Positions 37,082 to 47,612 of a DNA stretch of 64,000 bases are shown here, one piece after another. The notes beneath the pieces were generated by a model. It had not been told where the DNA came from. It worked only from the letters and a program-made list of their open reading frames with translations, and made no database searches. The stretch lies in assembly GCF_000829415.1 (NCBI RefSeq), contig NZ_AP014637.1, positions 3,985,001 through 4,049,000 of the forward strand, read 5' to 3'. The translations under genes and the position numbers were made by a program. The number at the start of each line of letters is the position of its first letter. Positions within the stretch are counted from its first letter, which is position 1. The DNA is from Pseudomonas sp. StFLB209 (GTDB lineage Bacteria > Pseudomonadota > Gammaproteobacteria > Pseudomonadales > Pseudomonadaceae).

Positions 37082-37936
37082 TCAGTTGTGCAAGGTTTCT
37101 GCTGCGTACAGGGTGTTTTCCAGCAGGCAGGCGCGAGTCATCGGGCCAACGCCGCCCGGTACTGGCGTGATCCAGCCGGCGCGGGGCAGGGCGGTCTCGT
37201 AGACCACGTCGCCGACCAGTCGGCCGTCGGCCTGCCGGTTGATACCGACGTCAATCACGATCGCGCCGGGCTTGATCCACTCACCTTTCACCAGGCCAGG
37301 CTTGCCGGCGGCGACGACCACCAGGTCGGCACGGCCTACATGAGCGGCCAGGTCCTGGGTGAAGCGGTGAGTCACGGTTACGGTGCAGCCGCCCAGCAGC
37401 AGTTCCATGGCCATCGGCCGGCCGACGATGTTCGAGGCGCCGACAACCACCGCATCCATACCGTACAGATCGGCGCCGGTGCTCTCCAGCAGGGTCATGA
37501 TGCCCTTGGGGGTGCAGGGGCGCAGCAGCGGGATGCGCTGAGCGAGGCGACCGATGTTATAGGGATGGAACCCGTCGACGTCCTTGTCCGGACGAATGCG
37601 CTCCAGCAGCAAGGAGGCATCCAGATGCGCCGGCAGCGGCAGTTGCAGCAGAATGCCGTCAACCTGGGCGTCTTCATTAAGGCGGTCGATCAGTGCGGTC
37701 AGGTCTGCCTGGGACGTGCTGGCCGGCAGGTCATAGGCCTGGGACAGGAAGCCTACTTCTTCACAATCCTTGCGTTTGTGCGAGACATAGACCTGGGAGG
37801 CGGGATCGCTGCCGACCAGGATCACCGCGAGGCCCGGGGTGCGCAGGCCTTGCTGGCGGCGTTCGGCGACACGTTGGGCGATCTGCTGGCGCAGGTTCGC
37901 GGCGATCGCTTTGCCGTCGATTAGTTTTGCAGTCAT
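37082..37936 (-). CDS. folD: Methylenetetrahydrofolate dehydrogenase/cyclohydrolase
   Basis: Bifunctional enzyme interconverting 5,10-methylene- and 10-formyl-tetrahydrofolate. The 284-residue product has the catalytic Lys in [14 protein letters not shown] (about residue 54), [23 protein letters not shown] and the NADP site [20 protein letters not shown]. The C-terminal [10 protein letters not shown] is a family signature. The ATG at 37936 gives the standard length; the 77 codons of open frame upstream have no support. Stands alone on the minus strand. Confidence 0.96.
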   Translation of the reverse strand: MTAKLIDGKAIAANLRQQIAQRVAERRQQGLRTPGLAVILVGSDPASQVYVSHKRKDCEEVGFLSQAYDLPASTSQADLTALIDRLNEDAQVDGILLQLPLPAHLDASLLLERIRPDKDVDGFHPYNIGRLAQRIPLLRPCTPKGIMTLLESTGADLYGMDAVVVGASNIVGRPMAMELLLGGCTVTVTHRFTQDLAAHVGRADLVVVAAGKPGLVKGEWIKPGAIVIDVGINRQADGRLVGDVVYETALPRAGWITPVPGGVGPMTRACLLENTLYAAETLHN

Positions 37937-38067
37937 GCGGGTGATTAACCATCGAGAAGGATTAAAAAGAGTGCGTATTCTCTCATGACATGGCTTCAGG
38001 GCAAAGGCGCTCGCTGCGCCTAATAAGCTAACTCCTTTATCTGCCTGAATTTTTTTTAAAAAAAGTG

Positions 38068-38094
38068 TTGACGACCTTCGGGGTCGTCTATAAG
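38068..38094 (+). promoter_or_regulatory. Probable sigma-70 promoter of the tRNA cluster
   Basis: TTGACG (38068-38073) and TATAAG (38089-38094) are separated by 15 bases containing GACC/GGTC symmetry. The tRNA-Arg gene starts about 140 bases downstream, implying a processed leader. Confidence 0.65.
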
Positions 38095-38235
38095 ATTCGC
38101 ACCACTTGCCGGGCAGAGCCCAGCGCCGAAGACCTCGGTACTGGATAATGCTAGTCAGATTGAACAAGGTTAACGCCCGGTTCGAGATGATCTAAAGCCT
38201 GTAATTTGTAATCGTTAAAGATGCAGATTATATAA

Positions 38236-38312
38236 GTGCCCGTAGCTCAGCTGGATAGAGCATCCGCCTTCTAAGCGGATGGTCGCAGGTTCGAGTCCTG
38301 CCGGGTGCGCCA
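38236..38312 (+). tRNA. tRNA-Arg (anticodon TCT)
   Basis: A 77-base cloverleaf: acceptor GTGCCCG/CGGGTGC with two G-T pairs, D-arm GCTCAGCTGGATAGAGC, anticodon loop CTTCTAA giving TCT (reads AGA), T-arm GCAGGTTCGAGTCCTGC, and encoded CCA. First of three tRNAs. Confidence 0.95.
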
Positions 38313-38347
38313 TTCAAGGCAGCTTTGGCACAAGTAAATGCAATATG

Positions 38348-38423
38348 GTGGGCGTAGCTCAGTTGGTAGAGCACAGGATTGTGACTCCTGTTGTCGTGGG
38401 TTCGATCCCCATCGTCCACCCCA
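38348..38423 (+). tRNA. tRNA-His (anticodon GTG)
   Basis: Acceptor GTGGGCG/CGTCCAC with the extra G at 38347 able to pair with discriminator C (position -1 of tRNA-His), D-arm GCTCAGTTGGTAGAGC, anticodon loop TTGTGAC giving GTG, T-arm GTGGGTTCGATCCCCAT, encoded CCA. Confidence 0.95.
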
Positions 38424-38481
38424 TATTCGAGAGAGGCGCCGGATTTAAAAGTCTGGCGCCTTTGCTTTAAAAGCTGGTTGC

Positions 38482-38566
38482 GCGGAAGTGGCGAAATTGG
38501 TAGACGCACTGGATTTAGGTTCCAGCGCCGCAAGGTGTAAGAGTTCGAGTCTCTTCTTCCGCACCA
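38482..38566 (+). tRNA. tRNA-Leu (anticodon TAG)
   Basis: An 85-base type II tRNA: acceptor GCGGAAG/CTTCCGC, anticodon loop TTTAGGT giving TAG, a long variable arm (CGCCGCAAGGTG), T-arm AGAGTTCGAGTCTCT and encoded CCA. Last of the cluster. Confidence 0.95.
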
Positions 38567-38610
38567 TGAAACAAGCAGGTATTGGCTACATGTCTTTATC
38601 CTGTTAAATG

Positions 38611-38636
38611 AAAAAGCCGCTCTAGAGCGGCTTTTT
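38611..38636. terminator. Terminator of the tRNA cluster
   Basis: AAAAAGCCGCTCT/AGAGCGGCTTTTT is a perfect 26-base palindrome ending in T5, 44 bases after the tRNA-Leu CCA. Confidence 0.92.
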
Positions 38637-38934
38637 CTGTTTTGGCAAACTGGTTTTTGGTTTCCCGGACTGATGCCGTCGGTCTGGTGAAACGCAGTAT
38701 CCGGATGGAATCGGTGCTGCCCGGTCCGGTAGCTCCTCATGGGGGCAGGGCGGGGTAGACGGGTTGCCGGGGAAGCGGCCAGTTGCATCAGTCCTTTCAT
38801 CGGCGATTCGATAACATCCTCTTAAAACTGCCCTTTTTCAGTAGGGTGACTTCTTGAGTTCGACCCACTAGAATGCATGCCCTTGATTCTAGGGTCGGAA
38901 ACGCCGGCTAACGTCTGTGCAACGAGGAATATCC
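38637..38934. other. Spacer upstream of tig
   Basis: About 300 bases between the tRNA terminator and tig, presumably holding the tig promoter. No convincing promoter pair, frame or RNA gene was recognised. Confidence 0.45.
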
Positions 38935-40245
38935 ATGCAAGTTTCTGTTGAAAACACTTCTGCTCTCGAACGCCGCATGACCATTGGCGTGCCTGCCGAG
39001 CGCATCGAGACCGAAGTCAACAAGCGTCTGCAACAGACTGCGCGCAGGGCCAAAATCCCGGGCTTCCGCCCAGGCAAAGTGCCAATGAGCGTGATCCGTC
39101 AGCGTTTTGAAGAGGGTGCTCGTCAGGAGGCTCTGGGTGAGCTGATCCAGGCGACCTTCTACGAAGCTGTGGTTGAGCAGAAGCTGAACCCGGCTGGCTC
39201 GCCTGCTGTTGAGCCAAAGTCTTTCGAGAAAGGCAAGGATCTGGAATACGTCGCCACTTTCGAAGTTTTCCCTGAATTCACTGTTTCCGGCTTTGAAACC
39301 ATCGCTGTCGAGCGCCTGTCTGCTGACGTGGCTGATGGCGATCTGGACAACATGCTGGACATCCTGCGCAAGCAGAACGTGCGTTTTGAAGAGGCTGACC
39401 GTGCCGCTCAGAACGACGATCAGGTCAACATCGATTTCGTTGGCAAGGTCGACGGCGAAGCGTTCGCTGGCGGCTCCGCCACCGGCACTCAGCTGGTACT
39501 GGGCTCCGGTCGCATGATTCCTGGCTTCGAAGACGGCCTGGTCGGTGCCAAGGCCGGTGAAGAGCGCGTTCTGAACGTGACCTTCCCTGAGGACTATCAG
39601 AACCTTGAGTTGGCTGGCAAGGCCGCTGAGTTCACTGTGACCGTCAACAGCGTTTCCGAGCCTAAGCTGCCTGAGCTGAACGAAGAGTTCTTCAAGCTGT
39701 TCGGCATCAAGGAAACCGGTCTGGACGGCTTCCGCACCGAAGTTCGCAAGAACATGGAGCGTGAACTGCGTCAGGCGATCAAATCCAAGGTCAAGAACCA
39801 GGTCATGGACGGTCTGCTGGCTGCCAACCCGATCGAAGTGCCAAAAGCGCTGCTGGAAAACGAAGTCAACCGTCTGCGCGTTCAGGCTGTTCAGCAGTTC
39901 GGCGGCAACATCAAGCCTGACCAACTGCCGGCCGAGCTGTTCCAGGAGCAGGCCAAGCGCCGCGTTGAGCTGGGTCTGATCGTTGCTGAAGTGGTCAAGC
40001 AGTTCGATCTCAAGCCTGATGAAGATCGCGTTCGCGAGCTGATCCAGGAAATGGCTTCGGCCTACCAGGAGCCAGAGCAGGTCGTGGCCTGGTACCTGAA
40101 GAACGAACAGCAGATGAACGAAGTTCGTTCGGTTGTGCTGGAAGAGCAAGTTGTAGATACTGTTTTGCAGAAAGCTAGCGTGACCGACAAATCGGTCTCC
40201 TACGAAGAAGCGGTCAAGCCGGTAGAAGCTCCACAAGCCGACTGA
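38935..40245 (+). CDS. tig: Trigger factor
   Basis: Ribosome-bound chaperone and prolyl isomerase that meets nascent chains. The 436-residue product has the ribosome-docking signature [12 protein letters not shown] (about residues 43-54), the FKBP-type isomerase domain ([38 protein letters not shown]) and a helical C-terminal domain. The ATG at 38935 follows ACGAGGAATATCC. The order tig-clpP-clpX-lon-hupB is the classic proteobacterial arrangement. Confidence 0.97.
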   Translation: MQVSVENTSALERRMTIGVPAERIETEVNKRLQQTARRAKIPGFRPGKVPMSVIRQRFEEGARQEALGELIQATFYEAVVEQKLNPAGSPAVEPKSFEKGKDLEYVATFEVFPEFTVSGFETIAVERLSADVADGDLDNMLDILRKQNVRFEEADRAAQNDDQVNIDFVGKVDGEAFAGGSATGTQLVLGSGRMIPGFEDGLVGAKAGEERVLNVTFPEDYQNLELAGKAAEFTVTVNSVSEPKLPELNEEFFKLFGIKETGLDGFRTEVRKNMERELRQAIKSKVKNQVMDGLLAANPIEVPKALLENEVNRLRVQAVQQFGGNIKPDQLPAELFQEQAKRRVELGLIVAEVVKQFDLKPDEDRVRELIQEMASAYQEPEQVVAWYLKNEQQMNEVRSVVLEEQVVDTVLQKASVTDKSVSYEEAVKPVEAPQAD

Positions 40246-40270
40246 TTTCGTTGTTTCGTTCGAAAACACT

Positions 40271-40298
40271 CACAAGCCAGCCTTCGCGCTGGCTTGTG
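40271..40298 (+). terminator. Stem-loop between tig and clpP
   Basis: A perfect 11-base stem CACAAGCCAGC/GCTGGCTTGTG with loop CTTCGC lies 25 bases after tig. No T-run follows, so partial termination or mRNA stabilisation is more likely than a full stop. Confidence 0.6.
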
Positions 40299-40337
40299 CG
40301 TATTCAAGACTCGACTATTTGGGAGTGAGTGCAGGAC

Positions 40338-40979
40338 ATGTCCCGCAATTCTTATTTTCAGCACAACTCTGACATCCAGGCTGCTGGCGGCCTGGTCCCG
40401 ATGGTTATCGAGCAGTCCGCCCGTGGCGAACGCGCGTACGACATCTATTCGCGCCTTCTCAAGGAGCGGGTGATTTTCATGGTGGGTCCGGTAGAAGACT
40501 ACATGGCCAACCTGATCGCGGCGCAGCTCCTGTTCCTGGAAGCGGAAAACCCGGACAAGGATATCCATCTCTACATCAACTCACCTGGCGGTTCGGTGAC
40601 AGCAGGCATGTCGATCTACGACACCATGCAGTTCATCAAGCCGGACGTGTCCACCATCTGCATCGGCCAAGCCTGCAGCATGGGTGCATTCCTGCTCGCA
40701 GGTGGTGCCAAGGGCAAGCGGCATTGTCTGCCCAACTCGCGGATGATGATTCACCAGCCACTGGGAGGTTTCCAGGGCCAGGCTTCGGATATCGATATCC
40801 ATGCCCGTGAAATTCTGCATATCCGTCACCGCCTGAACAGCCTGTTGGCCGAGCATACCGGCCAAAGCCTTGAAACCATTGAACGTGACACAGAGCGCGA
40901 CAATTTCATGAGTGCGGATCGCGCAGCCGAATACGGCCTGATCGACTCCGTCATCACCAAGCGTGAAATGCCTGCCTGA
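40338..40979 (+). CDS. clpP: ATP-dependent Clp protease proteolytic subunit
   Basis: Serine protease that forms the 14-mer chamber used by ClpX and ClpA. The 213-residue product has the active Ser in [14 protein letters not shown] (about residue 113), His in [11 protein letters not shown] (about 138) and a downstream Asp in the TERDNFM region. [19 protein letters not shown] is characteristic. The ATG at 40338 is preferred over a GTG three codons earlier. clpX follows 105 bases later. Confidence 0.97.
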   Translation: MSRNSYFQHNSDIQAAGGLVPMVIEQSARGERAYDIYSRLLKERVIFMVGPVEDYMANLIAAQLLFLEAENPDKDIHLYINSPGGSVTAGMSIYDTMQFIKPDVSTICIGQACSMGAFLLAGGAKGKRHCLPNSRMMIHQPLGGFQGQASDIDIHAREILHIRHRLNSLLAEHTGQSLETIERDTERDNFMSADRAAEYGLIDSVITKREMPA

Positions 40980-41084
40980 GTAACCCGGGATGTGGGCGGT
41001 CCTGCAACTGACCGCCTGCGGACTTGAAAAAGCCCGCAAGAGCCTTCATCTTGTGTTGCAAGCCTATCGGACTGGATCGATCGA

Positions 41085-42368
41085 ATGACTGACACCCGCA
41101 ACGGCGAGGACAACGGTAAATTGCTCTATTGCTCCTTCTGCGGCAAAAGCCAGCATGAAGTGCGTAAATTGATTGCCGGCCCCTCGGTCTTTATCTGCGA
41201 CGAGTGCGTCGACCTGTGCAATGACATCATCCGTGAGGAGGTGCAGGAAGCACAGGCCGAAAGCAGCGCACATAAACTGCCTTCGCCTAAAGAAATCAGC
41301 GGCATCCTTGACCAGTACGTCATCGGTCAGGAGCGCGCCAAGAAGGTTCTCGCAGTAGCGGTGTACAACCACTACAAGCGCTTGAACCAACGCGACAAAA
41401 AAAATGACGACGTTGAACTGGGCAAGAGCAACATCCTGCTGATCGGGCCTACCGGCTCGGGCAAGACCCTGCTCGCCGAAACCCTGGCTCGCCTGCTCAA
41501 CGTGCCGTTCACCATCGCCGACGCCACCACCCTGACCGAAGCCGGTTATGTGGGCGAGGACGTGGAGAACATTATTCAGAAGCTGTTGCAGAAATGTGAT
41601 TACGACGTAGAGAAGGCCCAGATGGGTATTGTCTACATCGACGAAATCGACAAGATTTCGCGCAAATCCGACAACCCTTCCATCACTCGCGACGTGTCCG
41701 GCGAAGGTGTTCAGCAGGCTCTGCTGAAGCTGATCGAAGGCACTGTGGCTTCCGTACCGCCACAAGGCGGTCGCAAGCACCCGCAGCAGGAATTCCTGCA
41801 GGTTGATACCCGCAATATCCTGTTCATCTGCGGTGGCGCGTTCTCGGGTCTGGAGAAAGTCATCCAGAACCGCTCGACCCGCGGCGGCATCGGCTTCAAT
41901 GCTGAGGTGCGCAGCAAGGAAGAGGGCAAGAAGGTCGGTGAGTCGCTGCGTGAAGTCGAGCCGGACGATCTGGTCAAGTTTGGCCTGATCCCCGAGTTCG
42001 TCGGTCGTTTGCCGGTATTGGCAACACTGGACGAACTGGATGAGCCGGCGCTGATCCAGATTCTGACCGAGCCAAAGAACGCCTTGACCAAGCAGTACGG
42101 CAAGCTGTTCGAGATGGAAGGCGTTGACCTGGAGTTCCGTTCCGATGCACTCAAGGCCGTGGCTCGCCGCGCCCTGGAGCGCAAGACCGGTGCTCGTGGC
42201 CTGCGCTCGATTCTCGAAGGCGTGCTGCTCGACACCATGTACGAAATCCCGTCGCAAAACGACGTGAGCAAGGTGGTGATCGACGAGAGCGTCATCGAAG
42301 GCACCTCCAAGCCGCTGCTGATCTATGAAAACAGCGAGCCTGCCGCCAAAGCTGCACCCGATGCCTGA
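41085..42368 (+). CDS. clpX: ATP-dependent Clp protease unfoldase subunit ClpX
   Basis: AAA+ unfoldase that feeds substrates to ClpP. The 427-residue product starts with the four-cysteine zinc finger ([11 protein letters not shown] ... [10 protein letters not shown]), then Walker [16 protein letters not shown] (about residues 117-131), Walker [11 protein letters not shown], and the pore region [19 protein letters not shown]. The ClpP-docking loop region is seen as [14 protein letters not shown] terminator follows. Confidence 0.97.
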   Translation: MTDTRNGEDNGKLLYCSFCGKSQHEVRKLIAGPSVFICDECVDLCNDIIREEVQEAQAESSAHKLPSPKEISGILDQYVIGQERAKKVLAVAVYNHYKRLNQRDKKNDDVELGKSNILLIGPTGSGKTLLAETLARLLNVPFTIADATTLTEAGYVGEDVENIIQKLLQKCDYDVEKAQMGIVYIDEIDKISRKSDNPSITRDVSGEGVQQALLKLIEGTVASVPPQGGRKHPQQEFLQVDTRNILFICGGAFSGLEKVIQNRSTRGGIGFNAEVRSKEEGKKVGESLREVEPDDLVKFGLIPEFVGRLPVLATLDELDEPALIQILTEPKNALTKQYGKLFEMEGVDLEFRSDALKAVARRALERKTGARGLRSILEGVLLDTMYEIPSQNDVSKVVIDESVIEGTSKPLLIYENSEPAAKAAPDA

Positions 42369-42441
42369 CGCCTGTGCGTGAGTGCTGACAAGGGGGTGTA
42401 CGAAACGTCGGCGAATGCAGGCAGTTTTCGTGCAAAACCCA

Positions 42442-42470
42442 AGAAGGGGCCCTTGTGGCCCCTTCTGCAT
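42442..42470 (+). terminator. Terminator after clpX
   Basis: AGAAGGGGCC/GGCCCCTTCT (10-base perfect stem, loop CTTGT) followed by GCATTTT, 73 bases past the clpX stop. Confidence 0.85.
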
Positions 42471-42576
42471 TTTGGGGTTATGCGCCGCCAGCAGTGCGGC
42501 GTTCGTCGTTGGTCGGGCAAGCCCTGCCGGATCCGGGAAATAAAATCGTAACTATTTCCTGATCGGGCCGCTAAGG

Positions 42577-42605
42577 CTTGTATTTTTGCAACGCAGACCC
42601 CATCT
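42577..42605 (+). promoter_or_regulatory. Sigma-32 (heat-shock) promoter of lon
   Basis: CTTGTAT (42577-42583) and CCCCATCT (42598-42605) are separated by 14 bases, closely matching the RpoH consensus CTTGAAA-N13/14-CCCCATNT. The lon ATG lies 57 bases downstream. Heat induction of lon is known in enterobacteria. Confidence 0.8.
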
Positions 42606-42662
42606 TGGTTTCAAGCACATTCAATCTGTCCACGGCCAATTGGCCGCTGTAGAGGCGAAATC

Positions 42663-45059
42663 ATGAAAGCCACCATCGAATTGCCTCTTTTGCCATTGCG
42701 TGATGTTGTGGTTTATCCGCATATGGTTATCCCGCTGTTCGTGGGGCGCGAGAAGTCTATCGAAGCCCTTGAGGCGGCGATGACCGGTGACAAGCAGATT
42801 CTCCTGCTCGCGCAGAGAAACCCGGCTGACGACGATCCGGGCGAAGAAGCCCTCTATGGTGTCGGTACTGTCGCCACTGTCCTGCAACTGCTCAAACTGC
42901 CTGATGGTACTGTCAAAGTGCTGGTTGAAGGCGAGCAGCGCGGCAGCGTTGAGCGCTTCATGGAAGTCGACGGTCATTGCCGCGCCGAAGTTGCGCTGAT
43001 CGATGAAACTGCCGCGCCGGACCGTGAGTCCGAGGTCTTTGTACGCAGCTTGCTCGGCCAGTTCGAGCAATATGTGCAATTGGGTAAAAAAGTCCCTGCC
43101 GAAGTCCTGTCCTCGCTCAACAGCATCGAAGAACCAGGTCGCCTGGTCGATACCATGGCGGCGCATATGGCGCTGAAGATCGAGCAGAAGCAGGAAATCC
43201 TCGAAATCATCGACCTGTCTGCACGTGTCGAGCATGTGCTCGCTCTGCTGGATGCTGAAATCGACCTGTTGCAGGTCGAGAAGCGCATTCGTGGCCGGGT
43301 CAAGAAACAAATGGAGCGCAGCCAGCGCGAGTACTATCTGAATGAGCAGATGAAGGCCATTCAGAAAGAACTGGGTGATGGTGATGAAGGCCACAACGAG
43401 ATCGAAGAGCTGAAAAAGCGCATCGACGCTGCTGGTCTGCCTAAAGATGCTCTCACCAAAGCCACCGCCGAGCTGAACAAGCTCAAGCAGATGTCGCCGA
43501 TGTCCGCTGAAGCGACCGTGGTGCGTTCGTACATCGACTGGCTGGTACAGGTGCCCTGGAAGGCGCAGAGCAAGGTGCGTCTGGACCTGGCCCGTGCCGA
43601 AGAGATTCTTGACTCTGATCACTACGGTCTGGAAGAGGTCAAGGAGCGCATCCTTGAGTACCTCGCCGTGCAGAAACGGGTGAAAAAGATCCGTGGTCCG
43701 GTGCTGTGTCTGGTCGGCCCGCCGGGTGTCGGCAAGACATCGCTGGCCGAGTCGATTGCCAGTGCGACCAATCGCAAGTTCGTGCGCATGGCCTTGGGTG
43801 GCGTGCGTGATGAAGCAGAAATACGCGGTCACCGTCGTACTTACATTGGCTCGATGCCGGGTAGATTGATACAAAAGATGACCAAGGTCGGGGTCCGCAA
43901 TCCACTGTTCCTGCTCGATGAGATCGACAAGATGGGCAGTGACATGCGTGGCGATCCGGCTTCGGCGCTGCTCGAAGTGCTCGACCCCGAGCAAAACCAC
44001 AATTTCAACGATCATTATCTAGAGGTTGATTACGACCTTTCGGACGTGATGTTCCTGTGCACCTCCAACTCGATGAATATCCCGCCGGCGCTGCTCGACC
44101 GTATGGAAGTCATCCGTTTGCCAGGCTACACCGAAGACGAAAAGATCAACATCTCCGTCAAGTACCTCGCGCCCAAACAGATCCAGGCCAATGGCCTGAA
44201 AAAGGCCGAGCTGGAGTTCGACGAGAGCGCCATTCGCGACATCATCCGCTACTACACCCGTGAAGCGGGCGTGCGCGGCCTTGAGCGGCAGATTGCCAAA
44301 GTCTGCCGCAAGGTAGTCAAGGAGCACGCCAAGGAGCGTAAATTCGCCATCAAGGTCACCTCGGACAATCTTGAGCATTATCTGGGCGTGCGTAAATTCC
44401 GCTACGGACTGGCCGAGCAGCAGGATCAGATCGGTCAGGTGACCGGCCTTGCGTGGACCCAGGTGGGCGGCGAACTGCTGACCATCGAGTCGGCAGTGAT
44501 TCCGGGTAAAGGCCAGTTGATCAAGACCGGTTCGCTGGGCGACGTAATGGTCGAGTCGATCACCGCCGCACAGACGGTTGTACGTAGCCGTGCCAAGAGC
44601 CTGGGGATTGCGTCGGACTTCCATGAGAAGCACGATACGCACATCCACATGCCTGAAGGGGCAACCCCCAAGGATGGCCCGAGCGCCGGTATCGGCATGT
44701 GCACCGCGCTGGTGTCGGCCCTGACCCAGATCCCGGTGCGCGCCGATGTGGCGATGACCGGTGAGATCACCCTGCGTGGTCAGGTACTGGCGATTGGCGG
44801 TCTGAAGGAAAAGTTACTCGCCGCACATCGTGGCGGGATCAAGACTGTAATCATTCCCGAAGAAAACGTACGCGATTTGAAGGAAATTCCTGACAACATA
44901 AAGCAAGACTTGCAGATCAAGCCCGTTAAATGGATTGACGAAGTCCTGCAAATTGCGCTGCAATACGCCCCTGAGCCCTTGCCGGATGTAGCTCCCGACA
45001 GGGTGGCGAAGGACGAAAAGCGCGAGTCTGACTCTAAGGAAAGAATTAGCACGCATTAA
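42663..45059 (+). CDS. lon: ATP-dependent protease Lon
   Basis: Homohexameric AAA+ serine protease degrading misfolded and regulatory proteins. The 798-residue product has the LON substrate domain ([20 protein letters not shown]), Walker [16 protein letters not shown] (about residues 352-366), [12 protein letters not shown], and a protease domain with the Ser in [11 protein letters not shown] (about 675) and the Lys in [16 protein letters not shown]. Length is normal. Its own sigma-32-like promoter separates it from clpX. Confidence 0.97.
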   Translation: MKATIELPLLPLRDVVVYPHMVIPLFVGREKSIEALEAAMTGDKQILLLAQRNPADDDPGEEALYGVGTVATVLQLLKLPDGTVKVLVEGEQRGSVERFMEVDGHCRAEVALIDETAAPDRESEVFVRSLLGQFEQYVQLGKKVPAEVLSSLNSIEEPGRLVDTMAAHMALKIEQKQEILEIIDLSARVEHVLALLDAEIDLLQVEKRIRGRVKKQMERSQREYYLNEQMKAIQKELGDGDEGHNEIEELKKRIDAAGLPKDALTKATAELNKLKQMSPMSAEATVVRSYIDWLVQVPWKAQSKVRLDLARAEEILDSDHYGLEEVKERILEYLAVQKRVKKIRGPVLCLVGPPGVGKTSLAESIASATNRKFVRMALGGVRDEAEIRGHRRTYIGSMPGRLIQKMTKVGVRNPLFLLDEIDKMGSDMRGDPASALLEVLDPEQNHNFNDHYLEVDYDLSDVMFLCTSNSMNIPPALLDRMEVIRLPGYTEDEKINISVKYLAPKQIQANGLKKAELEFDESAIRDIIRYYTREAGVRGLERQIAKVCRKVVKEHAKERKFAIKVTSDNLEHYLGVRKFRYGLAEQQDQIGQVTGLAWTQVGGELLTIESAVIPGKGQLIKTGSLGDVMVESITAAQTVVRSRAKSLGIASDFHEKHDTHIHMPEGATPKDGPSAGIGMCTALVSALTQIPVRADVAMTGEITLRGQVLAIGGLKEKLLAAHRGGIKTVIIPEENVRDLKEIPDNIKQDLQIKPVKWIDEVLQIALQYAPEPLPDVAPDRVAKDEKRESDSKERISTH

Positions 45060-45075
45060 GTCTGAGTGGGCTTTC

Positions 45076-45105
45076 TTGACAGCTTTTTGGAGCGCTTGTT
45101 ATAAA
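45076..45105 (+). promoter_or_regulatory. Sigma-70 promoter of hupB
   Basis: Consensus TTGACA (45076-45081) and TATAAA (45100-45105) with an 18-base spacer lie about 100 bases upstream of the hupB start, consistent with the very high expression of HU. Confidence 0.85.
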
Positions 45106-45204
45106 GCGGCTCTTTCAGGCCAGTATTTGAAGACCCTCAGCGCTCGTTTTGCTTAACACCAAAAACTTAGAAACATACTCCATATAGAGATAAGGGGACT
45201 TAGA

Positions 45205-45477
45205 GTGAACAAGTCGGAACTGATTGATGCTATCGCTGCATCTGCTGATATCCCGAAAGCTGCTGCTGGCCGTGCGCTGGATGCAGTGATCGAATCCGTC
45301 ACTGGCGCTCTGAAGGCTGGCGACTCGGTTGTTCTGGTTGGCTTTGGTACGTTCTCCGTTACTGACCGTCCTGCCCGTGTAGGTCGTAACCCGCAGACTG
45401 GCAAGACCCTGGAAATTCCAGCGGCCAAGAAGCCAGTATTCAAAGCCGGCAAGGCTCTGAAAGAAGCTGTCAACTAA
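45205..45477 (+). CDS. hupB: DNA-binding protein HU-beta
   Basis: Nucleoid protein that bends and compacts DNA as a dimer. The 90-residue product has the HU body ([25 protein letters not shown]) and the DNA-binding arm [29 protein letters not shown] with the Pro at its tip region. Translation starts with GTG (TAAGGGGAC upstream). A consensus promoter precedes it and three hairpins follow. Confidence 0.97.
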   Translation: MNKSELIDAIAASADIPKAAAGRALDAVIESVTGALKAGDSVVLVGFGTFSVTDRPARVGRNPQTGKTLEIPAAKKPVFKAGKALKEAVN

Positions 45478-45501
45478 GTTTCTTTCAAGCCTTGACGCGC
45501 T

Positions 45502-45595
45502 GGTTCGCGTGCATTCGCGAACCGGTCGCGGAAGGTTCGAGACCTTCCGCTACGCGATTTACGGGAAGGCGCATCCTCGGATGCGCCTTTCTTCT
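45502..45595 (+). terminator. Triple stem-loop ending in the hupB terminator
   Basis: Three perfect hairpins follow hupB in a row: GGTTCGCG/CGCGAACC (45502-45523), GCGGAAGGT/ACCTTCCGC (45528-45550) and AAGGCGCATC-CTCG-GATGCGCCTT (45566-45589). The last is followed by TCTTCT and is the likely terminator. The first two may protect or regulate the mRNA. Confidence 0.75.
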
Positions 45596-45654
45596 ATCCG
45601 CTTTCTACCCACGCTCCGCGGTTGGTTCGTGAGTTCAACCGTTCTGGGGGACGC

Positions 45655-47538
45655 ATGCTGCAGAACATCAGGGACAATTCCCAAGGCTGGATTGCCAAAA
45701 CCATTATCGGGATCATCGTTGCGCTGATGGCCCTGACGGGCATCGAAGCGATGTTCACCTCTTCGAGCAGCAAGCAGAATGCTGCCGAGGTGAATGGCGA
45801 AGAGGTGACCCAAAACGAATTGAGTCAAGCGGTCGATATGCAACGTCGCCAACTGGCTCAGCAATTGGCTCAGCAGTTGGGCAAGGACTTCGATCCTGCG
45901 CTGCTGGACGAAAAGCTGCTGCGTGAATCGGCTCTCAAGGGCCTGATCGAGCGCAAACTGCTGTTGCAGGCAGCCGCAGACGACAAGTTCGCCTTTTCCG
46001 AAGCCGCCGTTGACCAGCAACTGTTGATGACGCCTGAGTTCCAGGTCGATGGCAAATTCAGTGCCGACCGGTTTGATCAGGTCATTCGTCAATTGGGCTA
46101 TAGCCGTCTGCAGTTCCGGCAGATGCTGACCCAGGAAATGCTCATCGCTCAGACCCGTGCCGGTATCGCTGGCAGCGCGTTCGTGACCGATGCCCAGGTC
46201 GAGGCGTTTGCCCGACTGGAGAAGCAGACCCGTGATTCGGCCACCCTGACCATTGCTGCCAATACAGCTGGCGTTTCGGTAAGCGATGACGAGGTCAAGG
46301 CCCACTACGATCAGCACGCCAAGGAGTTCATGAGCCCCGAGCAAGTGGTTCTGGACTATATCGAGCTGAAGAAGTCGGCGTTCTTTGACAAGGTTCAGGT
46401 CAAGGATGCAGACCTGCAGGCCGCTTACCAGCAGGAAATAGCCAATCTGACCGAACAGCGTCGGGCTGCGCACATCCTGATCGAAGTCGGCGACAAGGTG
46501 AACGATCAGCAGGCCAAGGCCAAACTGGAAGAAATCCAGCAGCGCCTGGCCAAAGGTGAAGACTTTGCCGCCCTGGCCAAAGAGTTCTCTCAGGATCCGG
46601 GTTCGTCCACCAAGGGCGGTGATCTGGGTTACGCCGGCAAGGGGGTATACGACCCGGCTTTCGAAGATGCCCTGTACGCGCTGAACAAGGACCAGGTCTC
46701 GCAGCCGGTACGCAGCGATTACGGCTGGCACCTGATCAAGCTGCTGGGCGTTGAAGCACCTTCGGTGCCGAGCTTCGCCAGCCTCAAGGACAAGCTGACC
46801 GCCGACCTGAAATCGCAACAGGTTGAGCAGAAGTTCGTCGAAGTCACCAAGCAACTGCAGGACGCGGCATTTGAGTCTGCCGATCTGAGCCAGCCGGCTC
46901 AGGATCTGGGGCTCAAGGTCCAGACCACCGCGGCGTTCGGGCGTGAAGGTGGTGAAGGTCTGACAGCCAACCGTGCGGTGATCCAGGCAGCGTTCAGTCC
47001 GCAAGTGCTGGAAGAGGGTTCCAACAGCAACGTGCTGGAACTTGATCCTGACACCGTGCTGGTGGTGCGCGCCAAGGAGCACCTGCAGCCTCAGCAACTG
47101 CCACTGGAACAAGTGGCCGGCGCCATTCGTAACCAGTTGGTCCATGACAAGGCTGCCGCTGCGGCCAAAGCCAAGGGCGAGGCGCTGCTCGCGGGCCTGC
47201 GCGATGGCAAGGTTGCGCTGGCTGCGCGCCAGGACGGTATCGAGTGGAAGGTTCTGGAAGCGGTCAGCCGCGGTCAGGACGGTGTCGATCCGGCTGTGTT
47301 GCAGACCCTGTTCCGTATGCCCAAGCCTGAAGGCCAGGACAAGTCCGAGTACGCCAGCCTGAGCGCTCGTGACGGCAGCTTCGTGATTGTGCGCCTCAAG
47401 GGCGTCAACCAGGCCGCTGCGCCGTCTGAAGAGGAAAAGGCCCAGTACCGCCGCTTCCTGGCATCGCGTGCCGGGCAGCAGGATTTCTCGGCCTATCGTG
47501 CCGAGCTGGAGCACAAGGCCAAGATCGAGAAGTACTAA
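45655..47538 (+). CDS. ppiD: Periplasmic membrane-anchored chaperone PpiD
   Basis: Folding helper near the Sec translocon. The 627-residue product has one N-terminal membrane anchor (IAKTIIGIIVALMALTGIEAMF, about residues 12-33), a SurA-like chaperone region and a parvulin domain (RRAAHILIEVGDKV ... FAALAKEFSQDPGSSTKGGDLGY, about 270-330). The catalytic pattern of the parvulin domain is partial, as usual for PpiD. The ATG at 45655 follows GGGGGACGC. Preceded by hupB as in E. coli. Confidence 0.95.
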   Translation: MLQNIRDNSQGWIAKTIIGIIVALMALTGIEAMFTSSSSKQNAAEVNGEEVTQNELSQAVDMQRRQLAQQLAQQLGKDFDPALLDEKLLRESALKGLIERKLLLQAAADDKFAFSEAAVDQQLLMTPEFQVDGKFSADRFDQVIRQLGYSRLQFRQMLTQEMLIAQTRAGIAGSAFVTDAQVEAFARLEKQTRDSATLTIAANTAGVSVSDDEVKAHYDQHAKEFMSPEQVVLDYIELKKSAFFDKVQVKDADLQAAYQQEIANLTEQRRAAHILIEVGDKVNDQQAKAKLEEIQQRLAKGEDFAALAKEFSQDPGSSTKGGDLGYAGKGVYDPAFEDALYALNKDQVSQPVRSDYGWHLIKLLGVEAPSVPSFASLKDKLTADLKSQQVEQKFVEVTKQLQDAAFESADLSQPAQDLGLKVQTTAAFGREGGEGLTANRAVIQAAFSPQVLEEGSNSNVLELDPDTVLVVRAKEHLQPQQLPLEQVAGAIRNQLVHDKAAAAAKAKGEALLAGLRDGKVALAARQDGIEWKVLEAVSRGQDGVDPAVLQTLFRMPKPEGQDKSEYASLSARDGSFVIVRLKGVNQAAAPSEEEKAQYRRFLASRAGQQDFSAYRAELEHKAKIEKY

Positions 47539-47546
47539 CGTTAGCT

Positions 47547-47606
47547 GTGTAGGAGCGGCTTCAGCCGCGAATGGTGCCAAGGCCTTCGTTGCTGAAGCAG
47601 CTCCAA
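47547..47606. repeat. REP doublet (REPIN) after ppiD
   Basis: TGTAGGAGCGGCTTCAGCCGCGAA at 47547-47570 is a typical Pseudomonas REP. An inverted, diverged copy (GCTGAAGCAGCTCCAAC, 47590-47606) faces it across a short spacer. The pair lies immediately before the terminator. Confidence 0.8.
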
Positions 47607-47612
47607 CAGCGC

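Noticed and set aside
38236..38566. Integration hotspot at the tRNA cluster
   Set aside because: No integrase gene and no direct repeat of a tRNA 3' end was noticed downstream; the flanks are ordinary housekeeping genes.
38908..42470. Long minus-strand frames opposite tig (453 codons) and clpX (468 codons)
   Set aside because: Mirror frames of well-conserved genes, without start signals or recognisable products.
42621..47580. Minus-strand frames opposite lon (464 codons) and ppiD (673 codons)
   Set aside because: Same mirror effect; the sense genes carry catalytic motifs.
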